From contig JADQBR010000081.1 of assembly GCA_016278515.1 (NCBI GenBank), positions 1 through 34,199 on the forward strand: 34,199 bases of DNA. Reading direction: 5' to 3'. Below, piece after piece: positions 10,496 through 19,970 of the stretch. The DNA is from Bacillota bacterium (GTDB lineage Bacteria > Bacillota > JADQBR01). Numbering within the stretch: position 1 is the first letter of the stretch; every line of letters starts with the position of its first letter. Both the position numbers and the translations under genes were made by a program. The notes under the pieces were generated by a model that saw nothing but the letters and a program-made list of their open reading frames with translations, did not search any database and was not told where the DNA came from.

Positions 10496-10759
10496 CTATA
10501 ACTGTTGAGACTTCTCTAGTATTTCAACTACACGCCACCGCTTATCCTTACTCAAGGGGCGCGTTTCAGCAATTCTTACTTTATCCCCTACATGGCACTC
10601 ATTGGCCCCATCATGAGCCTTCAACTTCGTGCTCTGTTTAACCGTACGGCCATATAATTGGTGACGAACGTACGTCTCTACCGCTACAACTACAGTTTTA
10701 TCCATTTTATCACTAACAACGTGACCAATACGAGCTTTGCGCATTTTTCTTTCAGTCAA
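10496..10759 (-). CDS. rpsQ: 30S ribosomal protein S17
   Basis: S17 is an OB-fold primary binder of the 16S 5' domain. The 87-residue product has [20 protein letters not shown] and the C-terminal [20 protein letters not shown] signature. The start is TTG, supported by AAAGGAGG 8 bases upstream; the internal ATG at codon 6 has no comparable site. It follows rpmC after 19 bases. Confidence 0.97.
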   Translation of the reverse strand: MTERKMRKARIGHVVSDKMDKTVVVAVETYVRHQLYGRTVKQSTKLKAHDGANECHVGDKVRIAETRPLSKDKRWRVVEILEKSQQL

Positions 10760-10778
10760 GTGCCTTTCCTCCTTTCGC

Positions 10779-10979
10779 TTACGCTTCCTGTTGCAACTGC
10801 TGCTCTCTTAGCACAGTCTTTGCCCTTGCTATATCACGACGAACTTGTCTAATCCGCATGGGATTATCCAGTTGGCCTGTTGCCAGTTGAAAGCGTAAGT
10901 TAAATAACTCTTCCTTAAGATCATCTACTTTGCGCACTAATTCCTCCACAGTCAAATCACGAAGTTCCTTAGCTTTCAT
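10779..10979 (-). CDS. rpmC: 50S ribosomal protein L29
   Basis: L29 lies next to L23 at the tunnel exit and contributes to the docking site for SRP and trigger factor. It is a two-helix protein of 66 residues from the chosen ATG ([20 protein letters not shown]), with the family block [22 protein letters not shown] codons 3 and 4 codons upstream are possible starts, but the family N-terminus and an AGGTGG site favour the ATG. It overlaps the end of rplP by 11 bases, implying coupled translation. Confidence 0.95.
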   Translation of the reverse strand: MKAKELRDLTVEELVRKVDDLKEELFNLRFQLATGQLDNPMRIRQVRRDIARAKTVLREQQLQQEA

Positions 10980-11406
10980 CGGCCTCACCACCTGCTCCTG
11001 AATGTTTAATAAATTTTGTCCTTATGGGTAATTTATGACTGGCCAACCGCATTGCTTCCTGGGCAATTTCTTCAGATACTCCTGCCATTTCAAATAGCAC
11101 ACGCCCTGGTTTCACAACAGCAACCCAATATTCTGGCGAACCCTTTCCACTACCCATTCGAGTTTCCGCCGGTTTTGCCGTAATCGGTCTATCGGGGAAA
11201 ATCTTAATCCAAACCTTACCACCACGTTTAATATAACGGGTCATGGCAACACGTGCAGCCTCAATCTGGCGGCTTGTAATCCAGGCCGCTTCTAATGCCT
11301 GAAGACCGTATTCACCATACGTAATTTCATTGCCTTTTGTAGCAATACCTAATAATTTTCTCGGCCTGTGCTGCTTCCGCCACTTAACTCTTTTAGGCAT
11401 CAACAT
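10969..11406 (-). CDS. rplP: 50S ribosomal protein L16
   Basis: L16 is a late-assembly protein that positions A-site tRNA near the peptidyl-transferase centre. The 145-residue product begins [15 protein letters not shown], as in other Firmicutes, and shows [20 protein letters not shown] and [25 protein letters not shown] lies 10 bases before the first ATG. It begins 3 bases after the rpsC stop and overlaps rpmC at its end. Confidence 0.98.
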   Translation of the reverse strand: MLMPKRVKWRKQHRPRKLLGIATKGNEITYGEYGLQALEAAWITSRQIEAARVAMTRYIKRGGKVWIKIFPDRPITAKPAETRMGSGKGSPEYWVAVVKPGRVLFEMAGVSEEIAQEAMRLASHKLPIRTKFIKHSGAGGEADES

Positions 11407-11409
11407 GGA

Positions 11410-12069
11410 TTATTTGCCTCCTTCCTCCACTCGCCCTTTTACTTCAGGAAGTATTTCTCCTTTATAAATCCAAACTTTTACACCAATTTTACCATACTGA
11501 GTATTTGATTCCGCAAGGCCGTAATCAATATCCGCTCTAAGTGTATGCAATGGTACTTTACCCTCACTATACCACTCAGTACGTGCCATTTCGGCACCGC
11601 CCAAACGACCTGCACACATAATCTTAATGCCTTCAGATCCCAAACGCATGGCCCGAGATACAGCCTGCTTCATAGCGCGTCGGAAGGATACCCTGCGTTC
11701 CAATGAAGCGGCTACATTTTCAGCCACCAATTGAGCATCCAACTCCGGCTTCTTAACTTCAACAATATTCACATTCACTTTTTTCTTGGTCATATTCTCT
11801 AACTGCTTACGTAACGCTTCCACTTCAGAACCGCCGCGTCCAATGACAATTCCGGGTTTAGCAGTATGAATGGAAATCTTGACTCGATTAGCAGCCCTTT
11901 CGATCTCTATTGTAGAAATCCCTGCGTCAAAAAGCTTCTGCTTAATAAAACGGCGGATTTTGATATCTTCATGTAACAGGGTCGCAAAATTTTTATCAGC
12001 ATACCATTTTGCATCCCAATCTTTTATCACACCAATACGCAAACCCTTAGGATGAACTTTTTGCCCCAC
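11410..12069 (-). CDS. rpsC: 30S ribosomal protein S3
   Basis: S3 lines the mRNA entry tunnel and has helicase activity with S4 and S5. The 219-residue product has an N-terminal KH domain (about 39-107, with the GXXG-containing [20 protein letters not shown]) and the C-terminal domain with [20 protein letters not shown]. The start is GTG and shares one base with the rplV stop (TAGTG), so the genes are likely translationally coupled; AGGAGGAGG lies within the end of rplV. Confidence 0.98.
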   Translation of the reverse strand: MGQKVHPKGLRIGVIKDWDAKWYADKNFATLLHEDIKIRRFIKQKLFDAGISTIEIERAANRVKISIHTAKPGIVIGRGGSEVEALRKQLENMTKKKVNVNIVEVKKPELDAQLVAENVAASLERRVSFRRAMKQAVSRAMRLGSEGIKIMCAGRLGGAEMARTEWYSEGKVPLHTLRADIDYGLAESNTQYGKIGVKVWIYKGEILPEVKGRVEEGGK

Positions 12070-12413
12070 TAATTAACCTCCTCCTTTTCCCGTACTATGA
12101 CGGTAATATGACTAGTACGTTTCCGTATCACGTCTGCCCTACCCATAGCTCGCGGTCTATGCCTTTTCATCGTAGGACCTTGATCCACAAATCCACCGGA
12201 TACGTATAAGTTATCCGGATCCATTTCATAATTGTGCTCCGCATTAGCAATAGCAGAATGTAACACCTTGCGAATTACTTCGCTGCTGCCCTTGACACTA
12301 TAATTTAATATAGCTAATGCTTCTTGAGCGTCTTTATTTCTAATCAAGTTCATTACCTGCTGTGCCTTTCGCGGGGAAATGCGAACAAACCTAGTTACTG
12401 CCTTAGCTTCCAT
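12069..12413 (-). CDS. rplV: 50S ribosomal protein L22
   Basis: L22 extends a beta-hairpin into the exit tunnel near the macrolide-binding constriction. The 114-residue product has [20 protein letters not shown], the [18 protein letters not shown] block and the hairpin [20 protein letters not shown]. The hairpin tip shows no obvious insertion or deletion of the type linked to macrolide resistance. It overlaps rpsC by one base and follows rpsS after 19 bases. Confidence 0.98.
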   Translation of the reverse strand: MEAKAVTRFVRISPRKAQQVMNLIRNKDAQEALAILNYSVKGSSEVIRKVLHSAIANAEHNYEMDPDNLYVSGGFVDQGPTMKRHRPRAMGRADVIRKRTSHITVIVREKEEVN

Positions 12414-12432
12414 GGTTTAACCCCCTCTCGAT

Positions 12433-12717
12433 CTATTTCAAAGCTGATGAGCGCTCCGTATGGGAACCGTGTCCCTTAAATGTCCTAGTAGGTGAAAATT
12501 CTCCTAGTTTATGCCCTACCATATCTTCAGTTAAATAAATAGGAATGTGCTTTCTGCCATCATGAACAGCAATGGTATGGCCAACAAATTCCGGAAAAAT
12601 AGTTGAGCTTCTTGACCAAGTCTTTATGACTCGTTTTTCCCCTTTATCATTCATGTCCTGAATTTTCTTTAGCAACTTAGGTTCACAATATGGCCCTTTT
12701 TTCAACGATCTACCCAT
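12433..12717 (-). CDS. rpsS: 30S ribosomal protein S19
   Basis: S19 is a head protein that pairs with S13 and contacts 23S bridges. The 94-residue product starts [19 protein letters not shown] and has [40 protein letters not shown] and [15 protein letters not shown] precedes the ATG. It lies between rplB (25 bases) and rplV (19 bases) as expected in the S10 operon. Confidence 0.98.
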   Translation of the reverse strand: MGRSLKKGPYCEPKLLKKIQDMNDKGEKRVIKTWSRSSTIFPEFVGHTIAVHDGRKHIPIYLTEDMVGHKLGEFSPTRTFKGHGSHTERSSALK

Positions 12718-12742
12718 GTTTTGCCGCCTCCTTCCTCGTAAA

Positions 12743-13576
12743 TTATTTGCCCTTACGCCTCTTTATTATATACTGATCAGAAGGCTTGTTCTTCTTCCGA
12801 GTTTTGGCGCCTAGCGCTGGCTTGCCCCATGGTGTAACAGGGTTACGGCCTACAGGAGAACGACCTTCCCCACCACCATGCGGGTGATCGGACGGGTTCA
12901 TTACAACACCGCGAACAGTTGGGCGAATACCTTTCCAACGAGAACGACCTGCTTTACCAATAGTAATATTTTCATGGTCCGTGTTTCCTGCCTGACCAAT
13001 CGTAGCCTTGCAATCAAGGTGAACTAATCTAACTTCCCCGGATGGAAGTCGAACGTGTCCGTACTTACCTTCCTTTGCCATCAACTGTGCGGAAGCACCT
13101 GCCGAACGACAAAGCTGTCCGCCTTTTCCGGGCTTTAATTCAATGTTGTGGACAACTGTACCCACGGGAATGTTTTTTAGAGCAAGTGCATTGCCTACTT
13201 TGATATCAGCACCTTCACCTGCTTCTATCACGTCGCCCACCTTAATATTATTGGGAGCAATAATATATCTTTTTTCTCCGTCAGCGTAAGCAACTAATGC
13301 AATGTTAGCTGAGCGGTTTGGATCGTACTCGATTGCCTGCACTTTTGCAGGGATGCCTTCCTTATCGCGCTTAAAATCAATAATTCGGTATAGACGTTTA
13401 TGTCCTCCACCACGGTGACGAACAGTCAAATGGCCATGTGCGTTACGACCACCTGTTTTTACCAAACTACTAGTTACCAATGACCTTTCAGGTTCTTTTT
13501 TTGTTATTTCATCAAAAGCAGAAACCGTCATTTGGCGACGTCCCGGCGAGGTAGGCTTAAACTTTTTTATCGCCAT
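12743..13576 (-). CDS. rplB: 50S ribosomal protein L2
   Basis: L2 is a primary 23S binder needed for peptidyl-transferase activity and subunit association. The 277-residue product has the OB-fold and SH3-like domains and the highly conserved C-terminal loop [20 protein letters not shown], which includes the functionally important histidine. The basic tail [20 protein letters not shown] is also typical. GGAGGG precedes the ATG. It follows rplW after 23 bases. Confidence 0.99.
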   Translation of the reverse strand: MAIKKFKPTSPGRRQMTVSAFDEITKKEPERSLVTSSLVKTGGRNAHGHLTVRHRGGGHKRLYRIIDFKRDKEGIPAKVQAIEYDPNRSANIALVAYADGEKRYIIAPNNIKVGDVIEAGEGADIKVGNALALKNIPVGTVVHNIELKPGKGGQLCRSAGASAQLMAKEGKYGHVRLPSGEVRLVHLDCKATIGQAGNTDHENITIGKAGRSRWKGIRPTVRGVVMNPSDHPHGGGEGRSPVGRNPVTPWGKPALGAKTRKKNKPSDQYIIKRRKGK

Positions 13577-13599
13577 TAATATACCCTCCTTTAGCGAAC

Positions 13600-13887
13600 T
13601 TACAGTCCTTCAAATACTTCAATCTTATCTCCGGACTTAAGTGTAACGATGGCTTTCTTTTTCTCAGGAGTTTTTCCTTCGAAACGACCCATGCGTCGTT
13701 TCTTGCCTCTAACTTTCAAGGTACTAATCCTAATAACAGAAACCTTAAAAATTTCTTCAATCGCTTTTTTTATTTCGCTCTTATTAGACTTTTTATCAAC
13801 TATAAATGTATACTTGTTTTCGTCCATTAACTCAATGGAATGTTCCGAAATAACCGGACGAATAATAATATCATGGGGACGACGCAT
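13600..13887 (-). CDS. rplW: 50S ribosomal protein L23
   Basis: L23 sits at the tunnel exit and is the docking point for trigger factor and SRP. The 95-residue product has the family core ([60 protein letters not shown]). The ATG shares one base with the rplD stop (TAATG), and GGAGGAGG within rplD supplies the ribosome-binding site, so translation is probably coupled to L4. Confidence 0.97.
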   Translation of the reverse strand: MRRPHDIIIRPVISEHSIELMDENKYTFIVDKKSNKSEIKKAIEEIFKVSVIRISTLKVRGKKRRMGRFEGKTPEKKKAIVTLKSGDKIEVFEGL

Positions 13888-14513
13888 TACCCTAGCACCT
13901 CCTCCACTTTACGTACCGCCTCTTCAGTTATCAGCAGTTTATCATAATGCAAAATATCAACAATATTAATATTATTTGGAGCTATTGATTTCACTCTAGC
14001 AATGTTTCTAGCAGAAAACCAAACATTATCCCCATTGTCTATGCTCATTACTAACACCTTGCTGCCGTCAGCCTTAAGTGCTTTTAATACCGACACCATA
14101 TCTTTAGTCTTAGGTTGTTCAAACGATAACTTATCCAAAACAATTACGCTGTTTTCCTCTAATTTAGACGAAAGTGCAGATTTCAAAGCCAATCGTTTCA
14201 CTTTTTTCGGTAAATTAATGCTATAATCACGAGGCTTTGGGCCAAAAGTAATGGCGCCGCCTCTCCATAACGGCGAGCGAATAGTTCCTACACGAGCGCG
14301 ACCCGTCCCTTTTTGGCGCCAAGGCTTACGCCCGCCACCACGAACTTCGCCGCGACTTTTAGTATAATGGGTTCCTTGTCTCCGGTTTGCCAACTGAGCT
14401 GTAACAGCCTGGTGTATAACATTCTCGTTGACTGGCACGCCAAAAACTGACTCCATTAACTCTATATCCCCAACTTGTTCTCCCTGAACGTTGTATAGTG
14501 CTACTTTAGGCAT
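13887..14513 (-). CDS. rplD: 50S ribosomal protein L4
   Basis: L4 lines the exit tunnel constriction; in E. coli it also represses the S10 operon through the leader upstream of rpsJ. The 208-residue product has the tunnel loop with [20 protein letters not shown] and [19 protein letters not shown], then the globular C-terminal domain. AAGGAGGAG precedes the ATG. It is followed directly by rplW with a one-base overlap. Whether L4 acts on the structured spacer at 15541-15636 is an open question. Confidence 0.98.
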   Translation of the reverse strand: MPKVALYNVQGEQVGDIELMESVFGVPVNENVIHQAVTAQLANRRQGTHYTKSRGEVRGGGRKPWRQKGTGRARVGTIRSPLWRGGAITFGPKPRDYSINLPKKVKRLALKSALSSKLEENSVIVLDKLSFEQPKTKDMVSVLKALKADGSKVLVMSIDNGDNVWFSARNIARVKSIAPNNINIVDILHYDKLLITEEAVRKVEEVLG

Positions 14514-14535
14514 CTCTTACTCCTCCTTCCTAACG

Positions 14536-15162
14536 TTAGGCCTTAACCGAGTTTTTAACCATGACGATACTCTTCTTGGCGCCCGGCACAGAGCCTCTGA
14601 CAAGAAGCAGACCGTTTTCATTATCAGTCTTTACAACTTCTAGCTTTTGCACAGTCACTTTATCGCCGCCGGTTCTCTTTGGCAACACTCTACCTTTGAA
14701 TACATGGTTAGGTCCTGTAGAGCCCAAAGAGCCAGGCCCTCTATGATAATGAGAACCATGAGACATAGGTCCTGTACTTTGATTATGCGCCTTGATGCTG
14801 CCGGTGAATCCTTTGCCTTTGGAAACACCTGTTACATCCACCAAATCACCGTTCTGAAAAATATCTTCTACTTTAATTTCCTGCCCCACTTCATACTCAT
14901 CGGGATTTTCTACGCGAATTTCCTTTAAATATCTCATGGACTTCACATTAACTTTGTCGAAATGCCCCTTTAGGGGCTTGTTGATATTTTTTGTTGCTTC
15001 TACAAAACCAATTTGTATAGCATTATAGCCGTCTATTTCAGTTGTTTTTTTCTGAACAACTCTGCATGGACCGGCCTGTATAACCGTTACCGGAATTAAT
15101 CTTCCGTCTTCTGTAAAGGTCTGAGTAATGCCAACTTTTTTTCCAATAATTCCTTTAGTCAT
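14536..15162 (-). CDS. rplC: 50S ribosomal protein L3
   Basis: L3 is an early-assembly protein whose central extension reaches the peptidyl-transferase centre. The 208-residue product starts [20 protein letters not shown] and has the extension with [39 protein letters not shown] and [19 protein letters not shown]. Length and domain order are normal. GGGAGGTGG precedes the ATG. It lies 26 bases after rpsJ. Confidence 0.98.
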   Translation of the reverse strand: MTKGIIGKKVGITQTFTEDGRLIPVTVIQAGPCRVVQKKTTEIDGYNAIQIGFVEATKNINKPLKGHFDKVNVKSMRYLKEIRVENPDEYEVGQEIKVEDIFQNGDLVDVTGVSKGKGFTGSIKAHNQSTGPMSHGSHYHRGPGSLGSTGPNHVFKGRVLPKRTGGDKVTVQKLEVVKTDNENGLLLVRGSVPGAKKSIVMVKNSVKA

Positions 15163-15188
15163 TCTAATCCACCTCCCGCAATACCAAA

Positions 15189-15497
15189 TTACAGTTTGAT
15201 CTCAATATCAACGCCAGCCGGCAAGTCTAAACGCATTAGAGCATCTACAGTTTTTGGAGTAGGTTCAACGATATCTATTAACCGCTTATGGGTTCTCATT
15301 TCGAACTGTTCCCGAGAATCTTTATTGACATGCGGTGAACGTAAAATTGTAAATACATTTCTTTCAGTCGGCAATGGGATGGGTCCGGATACGTTGGCGC
15401 CAGTCCTTTTTGCAGTCTCTACTATCTTTTGAGAAGATTGGTCTAAAATCTTATGATCAAACGCCTTTAGGCGGATGCGGATTTTCTGTTTAGCCAT
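15189..15497 (-). CDS. rpsJ: 30S ribosomal protein S10 (NusE)
   Basis: S10 is a 30S head protein and, as NusE, a transcription antitermination factor that pairs with NusB and contacts NusG (30046-30570). The 102-residue product has the complete family sequence, from [20 protein letters not shown] to [27 protein letters not shown] precedes the ATG. It opens the S10 segment after a 149-base spacer from tuf copy 1, which contains three hairpins but no clear promoter. Confidence 0.99.
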   Translation of the reverse strand: MAKQKIRIRLKAFDHKILDQSSQKIVETAKRTGANVSGPIPLPTERNVFTILRSPHVNKDSREQFEMRTHKRLIDIVEPTPKTVDALMRLDLPAGVDIEIKL

Positions 15498-15540
15498 TAA
15501 TTTCTTCCTCCTTTTACGCCCGATTGTCGGACTGTTCTCA

Positions 15541-15636
15541 GTGAAAATTACCTGGGCGATCCCAGCAACCTTTCACATCATTGCAAAAACTGTTTTGCAT
15601 GACAAGGGGCTAGCGGCATTCTAAATACCGCCAGCC
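15541..15636 (-). promoter_or_regulatory. Structured spacer between tuf (copy 1) and rpsJ
   Basis: Three hairpins can be drawn in the transcript. (1) 15636-15625 with 15619-15608: 12 pairs including two G-U, 5-base loop, just after the tuf stop. (2) 15599-15593 with 15588-15582: 7 pairs closing a 4-base loop. (3) 15576-15571 with 15546-15541 enclosing 15565-15561 with 15556-15552, with a 5-by-5 internal loop between the two helices. None is followed by a U-run, so they are not canonical terminators. The position is that of the S10 leader, through which L4 acts in E. coli. It may alternatively be an RNA-processing site that separates tuf from the r-protein mRNA. Confidence 0.5.
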
Positions 15637-15646
15637 TCATTATTAA

Positions 15647-16852
15647 TTACCCCTCGACAACTTCACTAACAACGCCGGCACCTACAGTGCGTCCGCCTTC
15701 GCGAATAGCGAAACGTAATCCTTCTTCTATAGCAATGGGTGTTATTAACTCAATATCCATCTTAATGTTGTCGCCAGGCATTACCATCTCTGTTCCTTCT
15801 GGTAAGGTTACTACACCTGTTACGTCTGTTGTCCTGAAGTAAAACTGGGGACGATATCCTTGGAAAAATGGGGTGTGACGCCCACCTTCTTCTTTAGATA
15901 ATACGTATACTTCTGCTTTAAATTTTGTCAGTGGCTTTATGGAACCGGGCTTTGCCAGTACTTGACCACGCTCAATCTCTTTACGATCTACGCCTCTTAG
16001 TAAGCAGCCTACGTTATCTCCTGCTTCGGCTCGATCTAATAGTTTACGGAACATTTCTACTCCGGTTACTACTGTCTTTTTGGTTTTCTCATCTAATCCA
16101 ACTATCTCTACTTCATCTTGTATCTTTACTTCTCCACGGTCTACTCTGCCGGTTGCTACTGTTCCACGACCGGTAATACTGAAAACGTCTTCTACCGGCA
16201 TTAGGAATGGCTTATCTTTGTCTCGCACGGGTGTAGGAATGTAGCTGTCTACTGCGGCCATTAGCTCATGAATCTTACCGCACCATTCGCAGTCCTTTTC
16301 GCCGCAACCGCACTCTAAGGCTTTTAATGCGGAACCACTGACAATCGGTACGTCGTCTCCGGGAAATTCGTATTCGGTTAGTAGTTCTCTAACTTCCATT
16401 TCTACTAGTTCCATTAATTCTTCGTCATCTACCATGTCTGCTTTGTTTAGGAATACTACCATGTATGGCACGCCTACCTGACGAGATAGCAGGATATGCT
16501 CTCTTGTTTGAGGCATCGGTCCGTCTGCTGCACTTACTACTAAGATTGATCCGTCCATCTGGGCTGCTCCGGTAATCATGTTCTTTACATAGTCTGCGTG
16601 TCCGGGGCAGTCTACGTGTGCATAGTGACGGTTCTCTGTCTCGTATTCTACGTGTGCTGTAGAAATTGTGATGCCACGCTCTTTCTCCTCCGGTGCATTG
16701 TCAATCTGGTCGTATGCTGTCGCAACTGCTCCACCTGACTTGGATAATGTAAAGGTGATGGCTGCTGTCAATGTGGTCTTACCATGGTCTACGTGTCCTA
16801 TTGTCCCTACGTTAACGTGCGGCTTTGTCCTTTCAAACTTTTGCTTAGCCAT
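15647..16852 (-). CDS. tuf: Elongation factor Tu, copy 1
   Basis: EF-Tu delivers aminoacyl-tRNA to the ribosome as a GTP complex. The 401-residue protein has the P-loop GHVDHGKT (19-26), DCPGH (81-85), NKAD (136-139) and SAL (174-176), then domains 2 and 3. Unusually, residues 181-191 form [11 protein letters not shown], a C-x-C-x4-C-x2-C cluster inserted after the SAL motif; I recall similar inserts in Desulfotomaculum-like Clostridia. By base-by-base reading the gene is identical to copy 2 over the whole coding sequence. It follows fusA after 50 bases, with AAAGGAGG upstream, so it is probably cotranscribed with rpsL-rpsG-fusA. Confidence 0.99.
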   Translation of the reverse strand: MAKQKFERTKPHVNVGTIGHVDHGKTTLTAAITFTLSKSGGAVATAYDQIDNAPEEKERGITISTAHVEYETENRHYAHVDCPGHADYVKNMITGAAQMDGSILVVSAADGPMPQTREHILLSRQVGVPYMVVFLNKADMVDDEELMELVEMEVRELLTEYEFPGDDVPIVSGSALKALECGCGEKDCEWCGKIHELMAAVDSYIPTPVRDKDKPFLMPVEDVFSITGRGTVATGRVDRGEVKIQDEVEIVGLDEKTKKTVVTGVEMFRKLLDRAEAGDNVGCLLRGVDRKEIERGQVLAKPGSIKPLTKFKAEVYVLSKEEGGRHTPFFQGYRPQFYFRTTDVTGVVTLPEGTEMVMPGDNIKMDIELITPIAIEEGLRFAIREGGRTVGAGVVSEVVEG

Positions 16853-16902
16853 TATTGATTGTCCTCCTTTAAAAAATATTAATGTTTTAATATAGCTAAA
16901 AA

Positions 16903-18978
16903 TTACCCAACTCTTTTTTCAATAATCTTTTCGGCAATACTTTTCGGTACTTCGTCATAGTGATTAAACTGCATTACGTAAGTACCGCGCCCCTGGGTCT
17001 TAGATCGTAAGTCAGTGGCATATCCGAACATTTCAGACAAGGGTACGTATCCCCTAATCACCTGGGCACTCGCCCGAGGCTCCATCCCTTCAACTCTACC
17101 ACGCCGGGCACTGATATCTCCCATCACGTCTCCCATATACTCTTCGGGCACTGTTACTTCCACCTTCATCATAGGTTCTAAAATAACTGGGTTACCCTTC
17201 TTGGCTCCGCTTTTAAAAGCCATGGAAGCAGCAATCTTAAATGCCATTTCCGATGAGTCAACTTCGTGGTAGGACCCGTCGTAAAGAGTAGCCTTAATAT
17301 CTACAACCGGATAACCTGCTAAAATACCGTTTTCCAGAGCCTCTCGCAAACCAGCCTCAACTGCGGGAATATAGTCTTTCGGCACAGTTCCACCAACAAC
17401 TTTATTAATAAATTCAAAACCAGTCCCCACTTCAAGCGGTTCAATCTTAACCTTAACGTGACCATATTGGCCGCGCCCACCGCTTTGCCGGATAAATTTA
17501 CCTTCGGCCTCCACGCCGGTCCTGATAGTCTCTTTATACGCAACTTGCGGTTTACCCACGTTTGCATCTACTTTAAATTCTCTTAATAAACGGTCGATAA
17601 TAATCTCTAAATGCAATTCACCCATACCGGAAATAATTGTCTGGCCGGTTTCCTGGTTTGTATAAACCCGGAAGGTAGGGTCCTCTTCTGCCAGTTTTTG
17701 CAGAGCCAAGCTCATCTTTTCCTGGTCAGCCTTAGTTTTAGGTTCTATAGCTACGTCAATAACCGGTTCCGGGAACAGCATGGATTCCAGCATAATCTGA
17801 TGACTCTCATCACAGAGCGTATCCCCGGTAGTTGTGCTTTTTAAGCCGACAGCTCCGGCAATATCTCCTGTGAATACCTCAGCCACTTCTTCTCTGTGAT
17901 TGGCATGCATCAACAGTATGCGTCCGATCCGCTCTTTTTTCCCTGTTGTTGAGTTGTAAATGTAAGACCCGGATTTTAGACTACCGGAATAAACTCTAAA
18001 AAACGTTAGTTTTCCAACATACGGGTCAGTTGCGACTTTAAAGGCTAAAGCTGAAAACGGTTCTGAGTCGTCAGCATGCCTTTCGTCTTCTTCATCAGTA
18101 TCAGGAACAATGCCTTTAATAGGCGGCACATCAGTAGGCGCCGGCAAATAATCGACAACCGCATCCAGTAACAACTGCACACCTTTATTTTTGAAAGCCG
18201 AACCGCACATAACAGGAATTATTTTGACATCTAAAGCCGCTTTCCTAACTACTTCTTTTATTTCATCAGCGGTTATTTCTTCGCCTTCCAAATACTTCAT
18301 CATTAGTTCTTCGTCGTATTCCGCAACAGCCTCCAACAGCTTTTCGCGGTACTTAGCAACTAAATCTTTCATATCTTCCGGGATCTCGGTTTCATCACTA
18401 CGGGTTCCCAGGTCATCTTCATAAATTATTGCTCTTTCACGAATTAAATCAATAACTCCATTGAATTTATCTTCAGAACCAATCGGCAGTTGGAGCGGCA
18501 CGGGATTAGCACCCAACCGTTCCTTAATCATATCAATACCGCGATAGAAATCTGCCCCAACGCGGTCCATTTTGTTAACAAACGCAATGCGCGGCACTCC
18601 ATATTTATCAGCTTGACGCCAAACCGTTTCTGATTGAGGCTCAACGCCTCCAACAGAACAGAACACAGCAACAGCGCCATCGAGCACTCGCAGAGAACGT
18701 TCCACCTCCACGGTGAAGTCAACGTGCCCGGGTGTGTCTATAATGTTTATTCGGTGATCTTTCCATGAACACGTAGTTGCGGCGGAGGTAATAGTAATGC
18801 CTCTTTCTTGCTCCTGAACCATCCAATCCATCGTTGCAGCGCCATCGTGCACTTCACCAAGCTTATGAACTTTGCCAGTGTAGAACAATATTCGTTCTGT
18901 AGTTGTAGTTTTACCTGCATCAATATGGGCCATAATGCCAATATTTCTAGTGTTTTCTAGTGATACTTGTCGAGCCAC
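16903..18978 (-). CDS. fusA: Elongation factor G
   Basis: EF-G drives translocation and, with RRF, ribosome recycling. The 691-residue protein is complete with the GTPase domain (AHIDAGKT at 17-24, [13 protein letters not shown]), followed by domains II-V, including the domain IV block [18 protein letters not shown]. The start is GTG ([20 protein letters not shown]), with AAGGGGG upstream. It lies in the str operon order rpsL-rpsG-fusA-tuf. The 61-base spacer before it contains a 12-bp hairpin at 19002-19041. Confidence 0.99.
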   Translation of the reverse strand: MARQVSLENTRNIGIMAHIDAGKTTTTERILFYTGKVHKLGEVHDGAATMDWMVQEQERGITITSAATTCSWKDHRINIIDTPGHVDFTVEVERSLRVLDGAVAVFCSVGGVEPQSETVWRQADKYGVPRIAFVNKMDRVGADFYRGIDMIKERLGANPVPLQLPIGSEDKFNGVIDLIRERAIIYEDDLGTRSDETEIPEDMKDLVAKYREKLLEAVAEYDEELMMKYLEGEEITADEIKEVVRKAALDVKIIPVMCGSAFKNKGVQLLLDAVVDYLPAPTDVPPIKGIVPDTDEEDERHADDSEPFSALAFKVATDPYVGKLTFFRVYSGSLKSGSYIYNSTTGKKERIGRILLMHANHREEVAEVFTGDIAGAVGLKSTTTGDTLCDESHQIMLESMLFPEPVIDVAIEPKTKADQEKMSLALQKLAEEDPTFRVYTNQETGQTIISGMGELHLEIIIDRLLREFKVDANVGKPQVAYKETIRTGVEAEGKFIRQSGGRGQYGHVKVKIEPLEVGTGFEFINKVVGGTVPKDYIPAVEAGLREALENGILAGYPVVDIKATLYDGSYHEVDSSEMAFKIAASMAFKSGAKKGNPVILEPMMKVEVTVPEEYMGDVMGDISARRGRVEGMEPRASAQVIRGYVPLSEMFGYATDLRSKTQGRGTYVMQFNHYDEVPKSIAEKIIEKRVG

Positions 18979-19001
18979 TATTATCCCCCTTCCTGACTAG
19001 A

Positions 19002-19041
19002 AGAAAGAAAGTTAATTGAAACATATTAAAACCTTCTTTCT
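19002..19041 (-). promoter_or_regulatory. 12-bp hairpin between rpsG and fusA
   Basis: In the transcript, 19041-19030 pairs with 19013-19002 (12 pairs, one G-U) around a 16-base loop. The stem starts inside the rpsG stop codon and ends about 12 bases before the fusA Shine-Dalgarno sequence. The 3' arm is pyrimidine-rich (UUUCUUUCU), giving a loosely terminator-like look, but there is no separate U-run after the stem. It could attenuate transcription, mark an RNA cleavage site, or be an S7 target as in the S12-S7 spacer of E. coli. Pairing was read by eye. Confidence 0.45.
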
Positions 19042-19510
19042 ACCACCTATAATGTGCAAAAGCTTTATTGGCTTCAGCCATTTTATGGGTATCTTCTTTC
19101 TTTTTCACTGCTCCGCCTGTATTGTTTGCTGCATCCATTAATTCTCCAGCTAGCTTGTCACTCATGCTCTTACCGCCTCTTGCGCGAGAATAACTGGCAA
19201 TCCAGCGAATTCCCAATGTTTGACGTCTGTCTGGCCTTACTTCAATAGGAACCTGATAGTTAGCCCCACCAACACGACGAGCTTTTACTTCAAGTACCGG
19301 CATTACATTTTTCAGTGCTTGCTCAAAAACCTCCATTGAATCTTTGCCACTTCTTTCCTTAATAATGTCCATGGCACCATATACGGTTTTTTCAGCAATA
19401 CTTTTCTTGCCATCCAACATCAATTGACTAATTAGCTTAGTTAATTGTTCACTATTATATATTGGGTCAGGCAAAACTTCCCGTTTGGGTATATTTCCCT
19501 TACGTGGCAT
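19040..19510 (-). CDS. rpsG: 30S ribosomal protein S7
   Basis: S7 nucleates assembly of the 30S head and contacts the E-site tRNA. The 156-residue product has [20 protein letters not shown], the [20 protein letters not shown] block and the C-terminal [21 protein letters not shown] of the family. AAGGGGG precedes the ATG. It follows rpsL after 19 bases. In E. coli S7 represses the str operon through the S12-S7 spacer; here that spacer is too short to hold a similar element. Confidence 0.99.
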   Translation of the reverse strand: MPRKGNIPKREVLPDPIYNSEQLTKLISQLMLDGKKSIAEKTVYGAMDIIKERSGKDSMEVFEQALKNVMPVLEVKARRVGGANYQVPIEVRPDRRQTLGIRWIASYSRARGGKSMSDKLAGELMDAANNTGGAVKKKEDTHKMAEANKAFAHYRW

Positions 19511-19529
19511 GTGCGTACCCCCTTTTCAA

Positions 19530-19904
19530 TTACTTTTTAGGTCTTTTAGTTCCATATTTAGAACGTCCTTGTCGCCTATCTTCAACACCTGCTGTGTCCA
19601 ATGCACCACGAACAATGTGATATCTTACACCAGGTAAATCTTTAACTCTGCCGCCTCTTACCAAAGCCACTGAGTGTTCTTGCAGGTTGTGACCGATACC
19701 TGGAATATAGGCAGTCACTTCAATACCATTTGTTAGTCTAACCCTTGTGATTTTTCTCAAGGCAGAGTTAGGTTTTTTCGGAGTAGTAGTATAAACACGC
19801 GTACAGACTCCACGCTTTTGTGGACTGTTCTTTAACGCTGGAGCAGTAGACTTTTTAGTCATGGCCTTTCTCCCGTGTTTAACCAGTTGGTGTATAGTTG
19901 GCAT
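19530..19904 (-). CDS. rpsL: 30S ribosomal protein S12
   Basis: S12 lies at the decoding centre and controls accuracy. The 124-residue product has the family sequence, including [13 protein letters not shown] and [17 protein letters not shown]. The lysines that mutate to streptomycin resistance elsewhere (Lys43 and Lys88 in E. coli) are wild type in these blocks. AAGGAGGTGG precedes the ATG. The 66-base spacer before it holds a 9-bp GC-rich hairpin. It starts the canonical str segment rpsL-rpsG-fusA-tuf. Confidence 0.99.
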   Translation of the reverse strand: MPTIHQLVKHGRKAMTKKSTAPALKNSPQKRGVCTRVYTTTPKKPNSALRKITRVRLTNGIEVTAYIPGIGHNLQEHSVALVRGGRVKDLPGVRYHIVRGALDTAGVEDRRQGRSKYGTKRPKK

Positions 19905-19943
19905 GCAACCCCACCTCCTTCCTGAAAGTTTTTAAATTCTACA

Positions 19944-19964
19944 GGGCAGCCCAAAGGACCGCCC
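19944..19964 (-). promoter_or_regulatory. GC-rich hairpin between rplGB and rpsL
   Basis: In the transcript, 19964-19956 pairs with 19952-19944 (nine pairs, two G-U) around a UUU triloop. It lies just after the L7Ae-like gene stop and about 30 bases before the rpsL Shine-Dalgarno site. No U-run follows directly; an A/U-rich stretch begins several bases later, so termination would be weak at best. It may be a regulatory or processing structure for the rpsL mRNA. Confidence 0.45.
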
Positions 19965-19970
19965 AAATTA

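Noticed and set aside
16876-16893. A/T-only 7-bp hairpin followed by T-run between fusA and tuf copy 1
   Set aside because: Stem contains no G-C pair, so it is too weak to call a terminator. It may be accidental in an AT-rich spacer.
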